DNA of 64,000 nucleotides, taken from assembly GCF_008247605.1 (NCBI RefSeq), contig NZ_CP043420.1, positions 3,286,001-3,350,000 of the forward strand, given 5' to 3'. A program made the translations under genes and the position numbers. Below are positions 28,169 through 39,288 of this stretch, piece by piece. Under the pieces are notes generated by a model, which saw only the letters and a program-made list of their open reading frames with translations, was not told the origin of the DNA and did not search any database. This DNA is from Kushneria phosphatilytica. GTDB taxonomy: Bacteria > Pseudomonadota > Gammaproteobacteria > Pseudomonadales > Halomonadaceae. The first letter of the stretch is position 1. The number at the start of each line of letters is the position of its first letter.

Positions 28169-29698
28169 ATGAGCGATTACAAAACCGTACTCGATTATGG
28201 CGCTGATGCGAGCGGCAAGAGTGATTCCAGCCAGGCTTTCCAGAAAATGGCCGATGATTCTTCCGTTTCGGCGCTGATTATCCCGAGCGGTATCTTTCGC
28301 ATCGATAATACCGTCAACCTCAATAATCGTGATGTCTTCGGGCCCGGCAAGACGCGCTTCGGTCAGGACACCAAAAACATCAGCTACATCACCACCGGCC
28401 GGCTGAAAAACGACGGCGACTATCTGTTCAAAAACCAGGGGCCCACCTTTGATGGCATGACGTTCGTCAATCTCGAAAAGGGTGGCGTACTCGACAGCAA
28501 CGGTTACAACAGCCGGGTCTCGAACTGCTATTTCGAAACGCTGGGAACGGCCATTCATCAGGGCAATATCCTGGTAAACTTCCGTCTCGAGTTCTGCAAC
28601 TTCACATCGGTCGGCTACGGCATCCGCCAGACCAAAGAGGGCGGCCTCAACACGACCGTGCATGTCACCGGCTGCGAATTCAACAGCACTCATAATGGTC
28701 TGGTATTCGCAGGTCAGCTGCGCGGCTCCAACATCCGCGAGAACATCTTCGAGGCCATGGATGGTGATGCCGTGCTGGCGTCGCATCTTTACAACAACAA
28801 CTTCCAGGGCAACTGGTGGGAAGGACACAACGGTCACGACAGCGACCGCTATCCGGATGGCTATCCCTGCGTTCGGGTGACCGAATCCCAGCAGATGATG
28901 CAAAACTTCGCCTCGGCCAACCATGTGTCCCATAACTGGCAGAACGTGTTCGAGCTCGAAGAGGAAGGCCGTAACGGGGGCGGCATGGGTGGTGTTACCA
29001 CCGACGGCGGCACACTGCGCATTGTCAGCTGCGTCGGCAAGGCCATGCACCTGACCTGTGACGGGCTGAGTGCCAGCCGCGCCGACTGGATTGGCTCTGA
29101 TCCGATGGTGATCCGCGCCGGCCGAGCCAAGGGCGGCGGCTGGTCGCAGGATCTTACGCTGAGGACCGGGGGCGCCGGGGGCGATGGCGGCCACATCACC
29201 ATCGATAACTATCCCGAAAACGGCAACGGCGGTGTCTTTGAAAACTCGTTGCGCTTTCTGAAAATGGTGGATGGTGAAGACAAGCGTTATGAGTCACTGC
29301 ATCTGGAACGCGATGGCGCCGGCCATCCCCAACCGGGTCTGGTCGGTCGTTCCGAACTGGAAGAGGGACATGTAGCTCGTACCGGTGTACCTGCCCAGTG
29401 TTATGTGTGTGAAGGCGAGCGTGCCCGGGGACTGGAGGCCTTTACCAAAATTGATCGCGGCACCGAAGGCGAAGTCTCGATGGCAGCTGTCTATGGCTTC
29501 GACAACCCCATGATCAGCGTCACGGTCGAGGATCGCGGCATCGTGCTCGACGGGATCACCTACGACAAGGGAGAGACCTGGAACCACAGCGACTCCCGCT
29601 CGTCCCGGTGGCTGACGCTGCACTTCGTTGATCGTCAGACGGGGCAGCCGAAGACACCGAAAGGCTTCTGGCTCTGGTTCAACCTGCACACCTGCTGA
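28169..29698 (+). CDS. Right-handed beta-helix protein (pectate-lyase/tailspike-like), 509 aa
   Basis: The N-terminus VLDYGADASGKSDSSQAF with LIIPSGIFRI is the usual opening of pectate-lyase-superfamily and phage tailspike beta-helix domains. The middle (about 90-330) shows coils with short Asn- and Phe-rich turns (NCYFET, FCNFTS, GCEFNS, ENIFEA, NNFQGN). The last 120 residues look like a separate beta domain ending KGFWLWFNLHTC. There is no signal peptide, membrane segment or autotransporter domain, so export, if any, is by an unseen route. A GCAGGAG site supports the start. It lies alone, opposite in strand to its neighbours, between glnA and the DUF4124-ntrBC genes, an order that is otherwise conserved. 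The substrate is unknown; a polysaccharide lyase or hydrolase is possible. Confidence 0.75.
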   Translation: MSDYKTVLDYGADASGKSDSSQAFQKMADDSSVSALIIPSGIFRIDNTVNLNNRDVFGPGKTRFGQDTKNISYITTGRLKNDGDYLFKNQGPTFDGMTFVNLEKGGVLDSNGYNSRVSNCYFETLGTAIHQGNILVNFRLEFCNFTSVGYGIRQTKEGGLNTTVHVTGCEFNSTHNGLVFAGQLRGSNIRENIFEAMDGDAVLASHLYNNNFQGNWWEGHNGHDSDRYPDGYPCVRVTESQQMMQNFASANHVSHNWQNVFELEEEGRNGGGMGGVTTDGGTLRIVSCVGKAMHLTCDGLSASRADWIGSDPMVIRAGRAKGGGWSQDLTLRTGGAGGDGGHITIDNYPENGNGGVFENSLRFLKMVDGEDKRYESLHLERDGAGHPQPGLVGRSELEEGHVARTGVPAQCYVCEGERARGLEAFTKIDRGTEGEVSMAAVYGFDNPMISVTVEDRGIVLDGITYDKGETWNHSDSRSSRWLTLHFVDRQTGQPKTPKGFWLWFNLHTC

Positions 29699-29725
29699 TC
29701 GGTATACTCTGCCCACCACGCAAAA

Positions 29726-29752
29726 AAACGCCCCGCATTGCGCGGGGCGTTT
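29726..29752. terminator. Bidirectional terminator between beta-helix gene and glnA
   Basis: Stem ACGCCCCGC (29728-29736) pairs with GCGGGGCGT (29742-29750). A run of seven A lies on one side and TTT on the other, so it can end both converging transcripts. Confidence 0.85.
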
Positions 29753-29797
29753 CCCTATCCGACATATCCGAACCGCCGAGGCGGCTCGGTCATCGAT

Positions 29798-31204
29798 TCA
29801 GACGCTGTAGTAAAGCTCGAACTCGACCGGCGTCGGCGCCATGCGCACTGCCGTGACTTCTTCCATCTTGAGTTCGATGTAGGCCTCGATCATGTCCTCG
29901 CTGAACACACCACCTTCAGTCAAAAAGTCATGATCTTCCTTCAGCGCCTCGAGTGCCTGGTCCAGGCTGCTGGCCACGGTGGGCACCGATTTGCCCTCTT
30001 CCGGCGGCAGGTCATAGAGGTTCTTGTCCATGGCATCGCCGGGATGGATCTTGTTGCGGATTCCATCGATGCCTGCCATCAGCATGGCGGCAAAGGCAAG
30101 ATAGGGGTTGGCCGCCGGATCCGGGAAACGGGTCTCGACACGCTTGGCCTTGGGGCTCGACGTATACGGAATACGCAACGAGGCGCTACGGTTGCGGGCA
30201 CTGTAGGCCAGCATGACCGGCGCTTCGAAGCCCGGCACCAGACGCTTGTAGGAGTTGGTCGAGGGGTTGGTGAAGGCATTCAGCGCACGAGCATGCTTGA
30301 TGATGCCGCCGATGTAGTACAGCGCCGTTTCGGAAAGCCCTGCATAACCGTCGCCGGCGAACATGTTCTCGCCGTCCTTCCAGAAGGACTGGTGAACGTG
30401 CATACCGGAACCGTTGTCACCGTTCATCGGCTTGGGCATGAACGTGGCCGTCTTGCCATAGGCATGCGCCACGTTGTGGATCACATACTTCAGGGTCTGC
30501 ACCTCATCGCACTTCTGCACGAGGGTGTTGAACTTGACCCCGATTTCATTCTGACCGGCGTTGGCGACCTCGTGGTGGTGCACTTCGACGCCCTGGCCCA
30601 CGGATTCCAGCGTGGTGCACATGGCACTGCGGATATCGTGGAAGGAGTCGACCGGCGGTACCGGGAAGTATCCGCCCTTGACGCGCGGCCGGTGACCCAT
30701 GTTGCCGCCTTCGAAGGCTTCATCGGTCGCCCAGGCGCCCTCTTCGGAGGAGATCCGATAGTAGGAGCCACGCAGGTCGGTCTTGAAATGGACCTCATCA
30801 AAGATGAAGAACTCGGGCTCGGGACCGAAAAAGGCGGTATCCCCCAGGCCGGTGCTCTTGAGATACGCTTCGGCACGCTTGGCGATGGAGCGCGGATCAC
30901 GCTCATAACCCTGCATGGTCGCCGGCTCGATGATGTCGCAGCGCAGCACCAGCGTCGGGTCCTCGGTAAACGGATCGAGGTAGGCCGTGCCGTCTTCCGG
31001 CAACAGGATCATGTCGGACTCATTGATCCCCTTCCAGCCATCGATGGAGGAGCCGTCGAACATCTGGCCGGTCTCGAAGAACTCTTCATCGACACTGCGT
31101 GCAGGAATGGTGACGTGCTGCTCCTTGCCTCGGGTATCGGTAAAGCGCAGATCAACCCACCTGACGTCGTTTTCCTCGATCAGGGCAAGTGTTTTCTCTG
31201 ACAT
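29798..31204 (-). CDS. glnA: Glutamine synthetase, type I
   Basis: Makes glutamine from glutamate, ammonia and ATP; a cytoplasmic dodecamer of 468 residues. Landmarks are the Asp-50-type loop [11 protein letters not shown], the ATP-binding [37 protein letters not shown], and the adenylylation Tyr in NLYDLPPEE near residue 398. That Tyr marks the GSI-beta, adenylylation-regulated subtype. A GGAGGA site precedes the ATG. Upstream lie a sigma-54 promoter and NtrC sites, so it should be induced under nitrogen limitation. It is monocistronic here, separated from ntrBC by two genes. Confidence 0.97.
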   Translation of the reverse strand: MSEKTLALIEENDVRWVDLRFTDTRGKEQHVTIPARSVDEEFFETGQMFDGSSIDGWKGINESDMILLPEDGTAYLDPFTEDPTLVLRCDIIEPATMQGYERDPRSIAKRAEAYLKSTGLGDTAFFGPEPEFFIFDEVHFKTDLRGSYYRISSEEGAWATDEAFEGGNMGHRPRVKGGYFPVPPVDSFHDIRSAMCTTLESVGQGVEVHHHEVANAGQNEIGVKFNTLVQKCDEVQTLKYVIHNVAHAYGKTATFMPKPMNGDNGSGMHVHQSFWKDGENMFAGDGYAGLSETALYYIGGIIKHARALNAFTNPSTNSYKRLVPGFEAPVMLAYSARNRSASLRIPYTSSPKAKRVETRFPDPAANPYLAFAAMLMAGIDGIRNKIHPGDAMDKNLYDLPPEEGKSVPTVASSLDQALEALKEDHDFLTEGGVFSEDMIEAYIELKMEEVTAVRMAPTPVEFELYYSV

Positions 31205-31316
31205 GATGGTCCTCCGTTATGAGCGTGACGGCTCGGGATCGGTAAACATCTTCTCGGATTGTCGTTGTAACACGCTCACCTGTAGTGCATACAGGTCGTG
31301 TCCTGTCCCCAAATAA

Positions 31317-31332
31317 TGCATGCAGCGTGCCA
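31317..31332 (-). promoter_or_regulatory. Sigma-54 promoter of glnA
   Basis: On the minus strand TGGCAC, five bases GCTGC, then ATGCA: the -24 element is perfect and the -12 element has one mismatch from TTGCA, with intact GC. The expected start gives a leader of about 100 bases before the glnA ATG at 31204. Confidence 0.8.
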
Positions 31333-31453
31333 ACCGCTTCGGCATCGCGCCTGCCATTGGGATATCTTCATGTTTTATAAAACAAATTCACTCTTCTCAA
31401 ACGAATGAAGCGCAGTTCTGCGGCGTGCCATGGAATGCGCCCGACCTTCGTAT

Positions 31454-31483
31454 TGCACTCTTGTGATGCACCTTATGGGTGCA
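31454..31483. promoter_or_regulatory. NtrC-binding sites upstream of glnA
   Basis: TGCACC-TTATG-GGTGCA (31467-31483) is a perfect match to the NtrC dyad. A second, overlapping dyad TGCACT-CTTGT-GATGCA (31454-31470) has two differences. They lie about 150 bases upstream of the predicted glnA start, the usual enhancer distance. An extra half-site TGCACC lies at 31484-31489. Confidence 0.85.
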
Positions 31484-31680
31484 TGCACCACAACAGAGCG
31501 TGACAGCAGTCCTCTCTGCCCGGGAGCCCGCTTTTTATGTTCTTCTTTCGTTTGAAGCCTCCAGCAGCTATTCGTCACGCCCGTGAGTCGCTACAATGCG
31601 CGCAAATTTCCACACGTCATCCATTCGGCGTACATCGTCGAAGAAGGTGAACGCGTGTTTCCACTTTCGGGTGATTATCC

Positions 31681-33513
31681 ATGACCAGTCAGGACATCGC
31701 CGGCGATATCAGCAAGCTTCGCAATATCGCCATCATCGCTCACGTTGACCACGGCAAGACCACACTGGTCGATAAGCTGTTGCAGCAATCCGGTACCCTG
31801 GACCGCAAGGCGGAAAACCAGGAGCGGATCATGGATTCCAACGACCAGGAGAAGGAACGCGGCATTACCATCCTGGCAAAGAATACCGCGATCAGCTGGC
31901 ACGACTATCACATCAATATCGTCGACACCCCTGGCCACGCCGATTTTGGCGGTGAGGTCGAGCGTGTCATGTCGATGGTCGATTCGGTGCTGCTGATGGT
32001 GGATGCTGTCGACGGTCCCATGCCGCAGACCCGCTTCGTGACCCAGAAGGCATTTGCTCAGGGGCTCAAGCCCATCGTGGTCGTCAACAAGATTGACCGT
32101 CCCGGCGCCCGTCCCGACTGGGTCATTGACCAGATTTTCGATCTGTTCGACAACCTCGGCGCTACCGAGGATCAGCTCGACTTCCCGATCATCTACTGCT
32201 CGGCACTCAACGGCGTGGCCGGTATGGAACCGGATGAAATGGCCGAGGACATGACGCCCATGTTCCAGTCCATCGTCGATATCGTCGAGCCGCCGACCGT
32301 CGAACTCGATGGTCCTTTCCAGATGCAGATTTCGGCACTGGACTACAACAGCTATGTCGGCGTCATCGGTCTGGGACGCGTCAAGCGCGGCAGTGTTCGT
32401 CCCGGTCAGCAGGTCACCGTGGTCTCCCGCGACGGCGCAACCCGACGCGGCAAGATCGGCCAGGTCATGACCCACATGGGTCTGGAGCGCATGCAGGCAG
32501 ATGCCGTCAGCGCTGGTGACATTGTCTGTATTACCGGTATCGACGATCTGGCGATCTCCGATACGCTCTGCGATCCCAATAATGTCGAGGCCCTGCCGGC
32601 TCTGACCGTGGATGAGCCTACCGTCTCGATGACCTTCCAGGTCAACGACTCTCCTTTCGCCGGACGCGAAGGCAAGTTCGTGACCAGCCGTAATATCAAG
32701 GAACGTCTCGAGCGCGAACTGATTCACAACGTGGCGCTGCGCGTCGAACAGGGTGAATCCCCCGAGAAGTTCAAGGTATCCGGTCGCGGCGAGCTGCATC
32801 TGTCGGTGCTGATCGAAGCCATGCGCCGTGAGGGCTACGAGCTGGCCGTAGGCCGTCCCGAGGTCATCATTCGTGAAATCGATGGTGAGCAGCAGGAGCC
32901 CTACGAAGAAGTCATCATCGACTGCGAAGAGCAGCACCAGGGCGCCATCATGGAGGAGCTCGGCTACCGCAAGGGCGAGATGACCAACATGAACCCGGAT
33001 GGCAAGGGTCGCGTTCGACTGGACTTCATCATCCCGTCACGCGGACTGATCGGCTTCCGTGGTCAGTTTCTGACCCTGACGTCCGGCACCGGCATCCTGA
33101 CCAGCCGTTTCGATCATTACGGCGCTCTCAAGCCGGATGCCACCATTGAACGCCGCAACGGTGTTCTGGTCTCCATGGTCTCCGGAAAGGCCCTGGCGTA
33201 TGCCCTGTTCACCCTGCAGGATCGCGGCAAGCTGATCATCGAGCAGGGCACCGAGGTCTACGAGGGCATGCTGGTCGGTATCAACAACCGCGCCGATGAC
33301 ATGGTCGTCAATCCGACCAAGGGCAAGAAGCTCGATAACATGCGCGCCTCGGGCAGCGATGAAAACATCGTGCTGACACCGCCGATCCGCTTCAGCCTCG
33401 AGCAGGCGATCGAGTTCATCGATGATGACGAACTGGTCGAAATCACGCCTGAGCATGTTCGTCTGCGCAAGAAGCAGCTGACCGAAAACGAGCGCAAGCG
33501 CGCTCGCAAGTAA
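31681..33513 (+). CDS. typA: Ribosome-associated GTPase TypA/BipA
   Basis: A translational GTPase of 610 residues that helps 50S assembly and stress or cold adaptation. The G domain shows [12 protein letters not shown] (G1), RGITI (G2), [15 protein letters not shown] (G3) and [10 protein letters not shown] (G4). An EF-G-like domain III and V and the BipA-specific C-terminal domain ([17 protein letters not shown] with [15 protein letters not shown]) follow. Length is standard. It is transcribed away from glnA and ends at a strong terminator. Confidence 0.97.
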   Translation: MTSQDIAGDISKLRNIAIIAHVDHGKTTLVDKLLQQSGTLDRKAENQERIMDSNDQEKERGITILAKNTAISWHDYHINIVDTPGHADFGGEVERVMSMVDSVLLMVDAVDGPMPQTRFVTQKAFAQGLKPIVVVNKIDRPGARPDWVIDQIFDLFDNLGATEDQLDFPIIYCSALNGVAGMEPDEMAEDMTPMFQSIVDIVEPPTVELDGPFQMQISALDYNSYVGVIGLGRVKRGSVRPGQQVTVVSRDGATRRGKIGQVMTHMGLERMQADAVSAGDIVCITGIDDLAISDTLCDPNNVEALPALTVDEPTVSMTFQVNDSPFAGREGKFVTSRNIKERLERELIHNVALRVEQGESPEKFKVSGRGELHLSVLIEAMRREGYELAVGRPEVIIREIDGEQQEPYEEVIIDCEEQHQGAIMEELGYRKGEMTNMNPDGKGRVRLDFIIPSRGLIGFRGQFLTLTSGTGILTSRFDHYGALKPDATIERRNGVLVSMVSGKALAYALFTLQDRGKLIIEQGTEVYEGMLVGINNRADDMVVNPTKGKKLDNMRASGSDENIVLTPPIRFSLEQAIEFIDDDELVEITPEHVRLRKKQLTENERKRARK

Positions 33514-33572
33514 GGCTGCAGACCGCCCGGGTCGTGGCCCGGGCGGCTACTCGGACAGCAGCGCTACAAACG

Positions 33573-33603
33573 AAAACGCCGCCGGATAGCCGGCGGCGTT
33601 TTT
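33573..33603. terminator. Intrinsic terminator after typA
   Basis: A perfect 13-base stem AAAACGCCGCCGG / CCGGCGGCGTTTT with loop ATAG, followed by T. It also lies just beyond the stop of the convergent small gene, so it may serve both. Confidence 0.88.
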
Positions 33604-33631
33604 CATGTCCTGCAGCTTGTGCAGGGACAGA

Positions 33632-33835
33632 TCAGGCAGCGTGCTGCTGCGGATGTGGATGCTGCTGCGGAGCCACCTTCAGTTTCATCTGACCGGCTTC
33701 GCTGGTCGCCGGGACCTGCACCGTCTGGCGCTGCAGCTCTTCGCGATCGGAAGCCCGACCGGAAACCATCATGGCGCCAACGACAAACAACATCAGCAGT
33801 GCGTAGGCGGTACCACCAATCATTAACAGTGTCAT
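33632..33835 (-). CDS. Small membrane protein, 67 aa
   Basis: One N-terminal membrane segment (LLMIGGTAYALLMLFVVGAMM) is followed by a charged cytoplasmic or periplasmic stretch and a tail rich in Gln, His and Pro (QQHPHPQQHAA) that could bind a metal ion. AGGAGA lies six bases before the ATG, which argues that this short frame is real. It stands alone between typA and the ligB region. No family is recognised. Confidence 0.6.
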   Translation of the reverse strand: MTLLMIGGTAYALLMLFVVGAMMVSGRASDREELQRQTVQVPATSEAGQMKLKVAPQQHPHPQQHAA

Positions 33836-34275
33836 GTCTGCTCTCCTGGATCGCTATCGCTCGTATGGCGATACACGCGGGGCGGGACTGATCGCAGGCT
33901 CATTCCCTGACACGTCGCTGCACCCCTGCAGCTCCTGCATATCGCGTCGCTGACGACGCTGCCCGTTTGTTTAATCCTGTGGCTCTTGTTCGACCCGGTT
34001 ACTGCACTGCGATGAAGTCTGAGGTCCATCTTCATGATCGCAGCCAACCAGTCGCTGGCCCTTGCATGAGTGTCATGATGTCAGAAGCATGACAACATGC
34101 ACTGCTACCTTAGTCGTCATGTAACAGAAAGTATATACCCCAAAGTATGGTTATCGTCACACAAAGGCATCATCCCTGGCATGTTTCAAAAACAGCGTTT
34201 CCTTATTGAAATCCGCCAGTGACGGGCTACTCAACTTCTCAAACCGGTATTAGCCATCGCTCGGGCATGACCTCA
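33836..34275. other. Intergenic region, no supported gene
   Basis: About 440 bases between the small membrane protein and ligB. Short frames here lack ribosome sites and motifs. The stretch 34120-34220 is AT-rich. No clear hairpin terminator for ligB was found. Confidence 0.45.
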
Positions 34276-36000
<1,725 letters not shown>

Positions 36001-36092
36001 TTATCGAGCATTCGCTTGAGCAAAGCGCATCATCAAGACCGCCAGGCAACTGCTAGAATGGAAACCGGGACTTTGCATCACGGTGAAACGGC

Positions 36093-36410
36093 ATGAGCGA
36101 CATGAGTGAAGTACGTGAAGTCAATTGGGAAACGCCAGGTCACGAGGGCGTACAGGAACATTACAGTGATCTCTGGTTCCTCAAGCAGAAACCCGAAAAG
36201 GGCAGCATCATCACGGCGCGTTACGAAGGCGCCAGTGTGCGCATGGAAGTGCTCGAGCGGCCGGATGCCGAGACTTCCATTGCACGCGTGATCGGCATTC
36301 AACCGGATGACACCAGCCCACGTGATACCCACAAGGGGCTGAAGTTGGGAGAGCGGGTCAGAGTGCCCGACAGCCGGCGCGCCTTCGTTCGTTATAGCGA
36401 AGAGGACTGA
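36093..36410 (+). CDS. Hypothetical protein, 105 aa
   Basis: A soluble, acidic protein with a central segment (SIITARYEGASVRMEVLERPDAETSIARVIGIQ) that looks like a small all-beta fold such as a PilZ- or OB-like barrel, but I do not recognise a family. The start could be the ATG at 36093 or 36102. It is divergent from ligB, about 140 bases away, and upstream of the peroxiredoxin gene on the same strand. Function unknown. Confidence 0.6.
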   Translation: MSDMSEVREVNWETPGHEGVQEHYSDLWFLKQKPEKGSIITARYEGASVRMEVLERPDAETSIARVIGIQPDDTSPRDTHKGLKLGERVRVPDSRRAFVRYSEED

Positions 36411-36581
36411 GCAGGCTGTTTTTTATACCCGAATTGCCAGACTCTTATTCAAACTTGTTGTTTGGCTTGCGCAGCCAAAATCGTCACTATCAGGCAAGGA
36501 ATGCCCGGAGGCTTATGATGTCTCCATCGGGAAACATCGAGCCAACGGATGACTCACCCACGCACTGACAGGAGTTTTCGC

Positions 36582-37217
<636 letters not shown>

Positions 37218-37246
37218 GTTCGCCTTTTTCAGAATCATCTGCACAG

Positions 37247-37288
37247 AATGGAACGGGCCCGGCACTGAAGTGCCGGGCCCGTTCCATT
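37247..37288. terminator. Perfect 20-base-stem bidirectional terminator
   Basis: A 20-base arm starting AATGGAACGGGCC pairs perfectly with its complement across a two-base centre, between the convergent peroxiredoxin and wrbA genes. T-rich sequence (CCTTTTTC) lies at 37222-37230 rather than after the stem. Confidence 0.75.
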
Positions 37289-37306
37289 CATGGTCGTGAT
37301 GCGCGA

Positions 37307-37906
37307 TCAGCTGCTGAGCTTGCTCGCAAAACCGGCCACGTATTCCCCCTGGAAGCGGGCAATCTTCAGCTCACGCTCACTGGGCTGACGAGAGCCGTCA
37401 CCGCCGGCGATGGTCGAGGCACCATAGGGGGTGCCACCGCTGACCTGCGAAATATCGAACTGCTCCTGAACACCGTAGCCGATCGGCACGATCACCATGC
37501 CGTGGTGGGCCAGCGTGGTCCAGCTGGAGGTAATGGTCATCTCTTCCCCACCACCGGTACCGGTCGAGGTAAACACACTGGCCACCTTGCCGCGCAACTT
37601 GCCCTGGGCCCAGAGCTGCCCGGTCTGATCGAGGAAGGTACGCATCTGGCCGGCCATATTGCCGTAACGGGTCGGCGTACCGAGGATGATGGCATCATAA
37701 TCGGCCAGCTCGCCAGGCGATGCCACCGGTGCGCTCTGTTCTGTCTTGCCGCCCGCCTGTTTGAAGGCCTGCTCGTCCATGGTTTCCGGCACACGCTTGA
37801 TCACGACCTCACAGCCGTCGACGCTACGCGCGCCTTCCGCCACGGCCTGCGCCATCGTTTCAATGTGACCGTACATGGAGTAATACAGCACCAGAATGCG
37901 TGTCAT
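37307..37906 (-). CDS. wrbA: NAD(P)H:quinone oxidoreductase WrbA
   Basis: A flavodoxin-like FMN enzyme of 199 residues that reduces quinones by two electrons. The FMN phosphate loop is [13 protein letters not shown], and the WrbA-specific sequences [21 protein letters not shown] and [13 protein letters not shown] are present. Length is standard. AAGGAG precedes the ATG. Together with the neighbouring peroxiredoxin it suggests a local oxidative-stress pair. Confidence 0.95.
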   Translation of the reverse strand: MTRILVLYYSMYGHIETMAQAVAEGARSVDGCEVVIKRVPETMDEQAFKQAGGKTEQSAPVASPGELADYDAIILGTPTRYGNMAGQMRTFLDQTGQLWAQGKLRGKVASVFTSTGTGGGEEMTITSSWTTLAHHGMVIVPIGYGVQEQFDISQVSGGTPYGASTIAGGDGSRQPSERELKIARFQGEYVAGFASKLSS

Positions 37907-38133
37907 GAGTCTGCTCCTTCGACCTGATCAGGACCCTTGTTGAACCACCCGACGGTGGTACTCCCGGTCAGCATAATCCTCCCGCGCAGGAGGGGAAGTG
38001 AATAAAATCACCGGGCGCTTTCGATCCTCTCGAACCGAACGAGCTTAAACCGGCTTGAACCGGCAAGACTCGCAAAGCCGGGCCAGTCTTGCCATTCTCG
38101 ATGAAGTTCTCCTGCCCCCATTCAAGAGCCGGT

Positions 38134-39288
38134 ATGACCGACCCTTCCCATGATTTTCGCCAACCCCGTACCTGGCTGGTGGCGCTATTGTTGCTGGGCA
38201 TGTCAGTAGCACTCGGCTGGTGGTTGCTGCGCCCGCAGGTCTCTCAACAGGCAGCCAGCCCCGCGCCAGCACCGGTTGGTGTAGCCAGTGTCATCGAGCG
38301 TGCCATCAGCGATCGCCTTGAAGGCATGGGTAGCATTCAGGCCCGCGATGCCCTGTCACTGGCTTCACTGGTGACCGAACGTGTCGATGAAGTGTTGTTC
38401 GAAAGCGGGGATCGGGTCAGCAAGGGCGAGCTGCTGATAGCCCTGGATGATCGCACCGAGCACTTCGAGCTGCGTGCTGCGCGCGTGGCGCTGGAAGAAG
38501 CCGAACGGGAATATGACCGCATCGAACCCCTGGTGCGTCGCGGCTCGGTCGCCTCTCAGCGACTCGATGAGCTGCGTACCCGCCGTGAAACGGCACGTGT
38601 TGATGTAGCACGGCTGGAACAGGCGCTTGATGATCGCGCCATCCGTGCGCCAGTGGATGGCGTGATGGGACTGCGGGACGTGTCGCCGGGTCAGCTGGTG
38701 ACCCCCGGCGAGCAGCTGGCAACACTGGATCGCATCGACCGGGTCCATGCCGATGTCCCCCTGCCGGAAAAGACACTTTCAAGACTGGCCACCGGGATGT
38801 CGGTCACCGCCACCTCGGTCGCCTGGCCGGACACGACCTTTACCGGCCACATCAGTGCCATCCGCACCCGCCTTGAAGCCGGCACGCGCAGCCTCATGGC
38901 ACGCGCCCGTTTCGACAATGCCGAAGGTCGGCTACGTCCGGGCATGTTACTGCATATCGCCATCGAAACGCCCGCCGAACGCCAACTGATTGTCCCGGAG
39001 AGTGCTCTGGTGGGAGAAAATCTGCAGACGTCGCTCTACCGGCTGGCAGCGGCTGACGATGACGGCATACGCGTTGAGCGGCTGCCGGTCACGGTACGCC
39101 AGCGTCGTCCCGGCTGGGCTGCCGTGTCGGCCGAGAATGGCGGCATACTCAAGCCGGGTGATCGGATCGTGGTCAGCGGCCAGCGCCAGCTCGGCGATGG
39201 CCGGCGTGTCACGCTGGATGAGGATGCCGGCAGTGATACCGCTGCGCTGTTCGAGGCCGGTGATGAGCCGATCGGGGCGCATCCATGA
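38134..39288 (+). CDS. RND efflux periplasmic adaptor (MFP)
   Basis: The membrane-fusion subunit of a tripartite pump, 384 residues. One N-terminal membrane anchor (WLVALLLLGMSVALGWWLL) precedes the lipoyl-like half (VDEVLFESGDRVSKGELLIALDD), a short coiled-coil hairpin (RAARVALEEAEREYDRIEPL), the second lipoyl half (IRAPVDGVMGLRDVSPGQLVTPGEQL) and beta-barrel domains. The ATG at 38134 is chosen over the frame start at 38089 because it directly precedes the anchor. Its stop overlaps the pump start by four bases (ATGA). Confidence 0.9.
   Translation: MTDPSHDFRQPRTWLVALLLLGMSVALGWWLLRPQVSQQAASPAPAPVGVASVIERAISDRLEGMGSIQARDALSLASLVTERVDEVLFESGDRVSKGELLIALDDRTEHFELRAARVALEEAEREYDRIEPLVRRGSVASQRLDELRTRRETARVDVARLEQALDDRAIRAPVDGVMGLRDVSPGQLVTPGEQLATLDRIDRVHADVPLPEKTLSRLATGMSVTATSVAWPDTTFTGHISAIRTRLEAGTRSLMARARFDNAEGRLRPGMLLHIAIETPAERQLIVPESALVGENLQTSLYRLAAADDDGIRVERLPVTVRQRRPGWAAVSAENGGILKPGDRIVVSGQRQLGDGRRVTLDEDAGSDTAALFEAGDEPIGAHP

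Larger units (their letters stand above)
31205..31680. other. Divergent regulatory region between glnA and typA
   Basis: This 476-base region encodes no supported gene. It holds the glnA sigma-54 promoter, a cluster of NtrC half-sites and presumably the typA promoter. Confidence 0.6.

Noticed and set aside
31484..31489. Extra TGCACC as an independent third NtrC site
   Set aside because: No matching second half-site follows at the right spacing, so it is mentioned only as a half-site.
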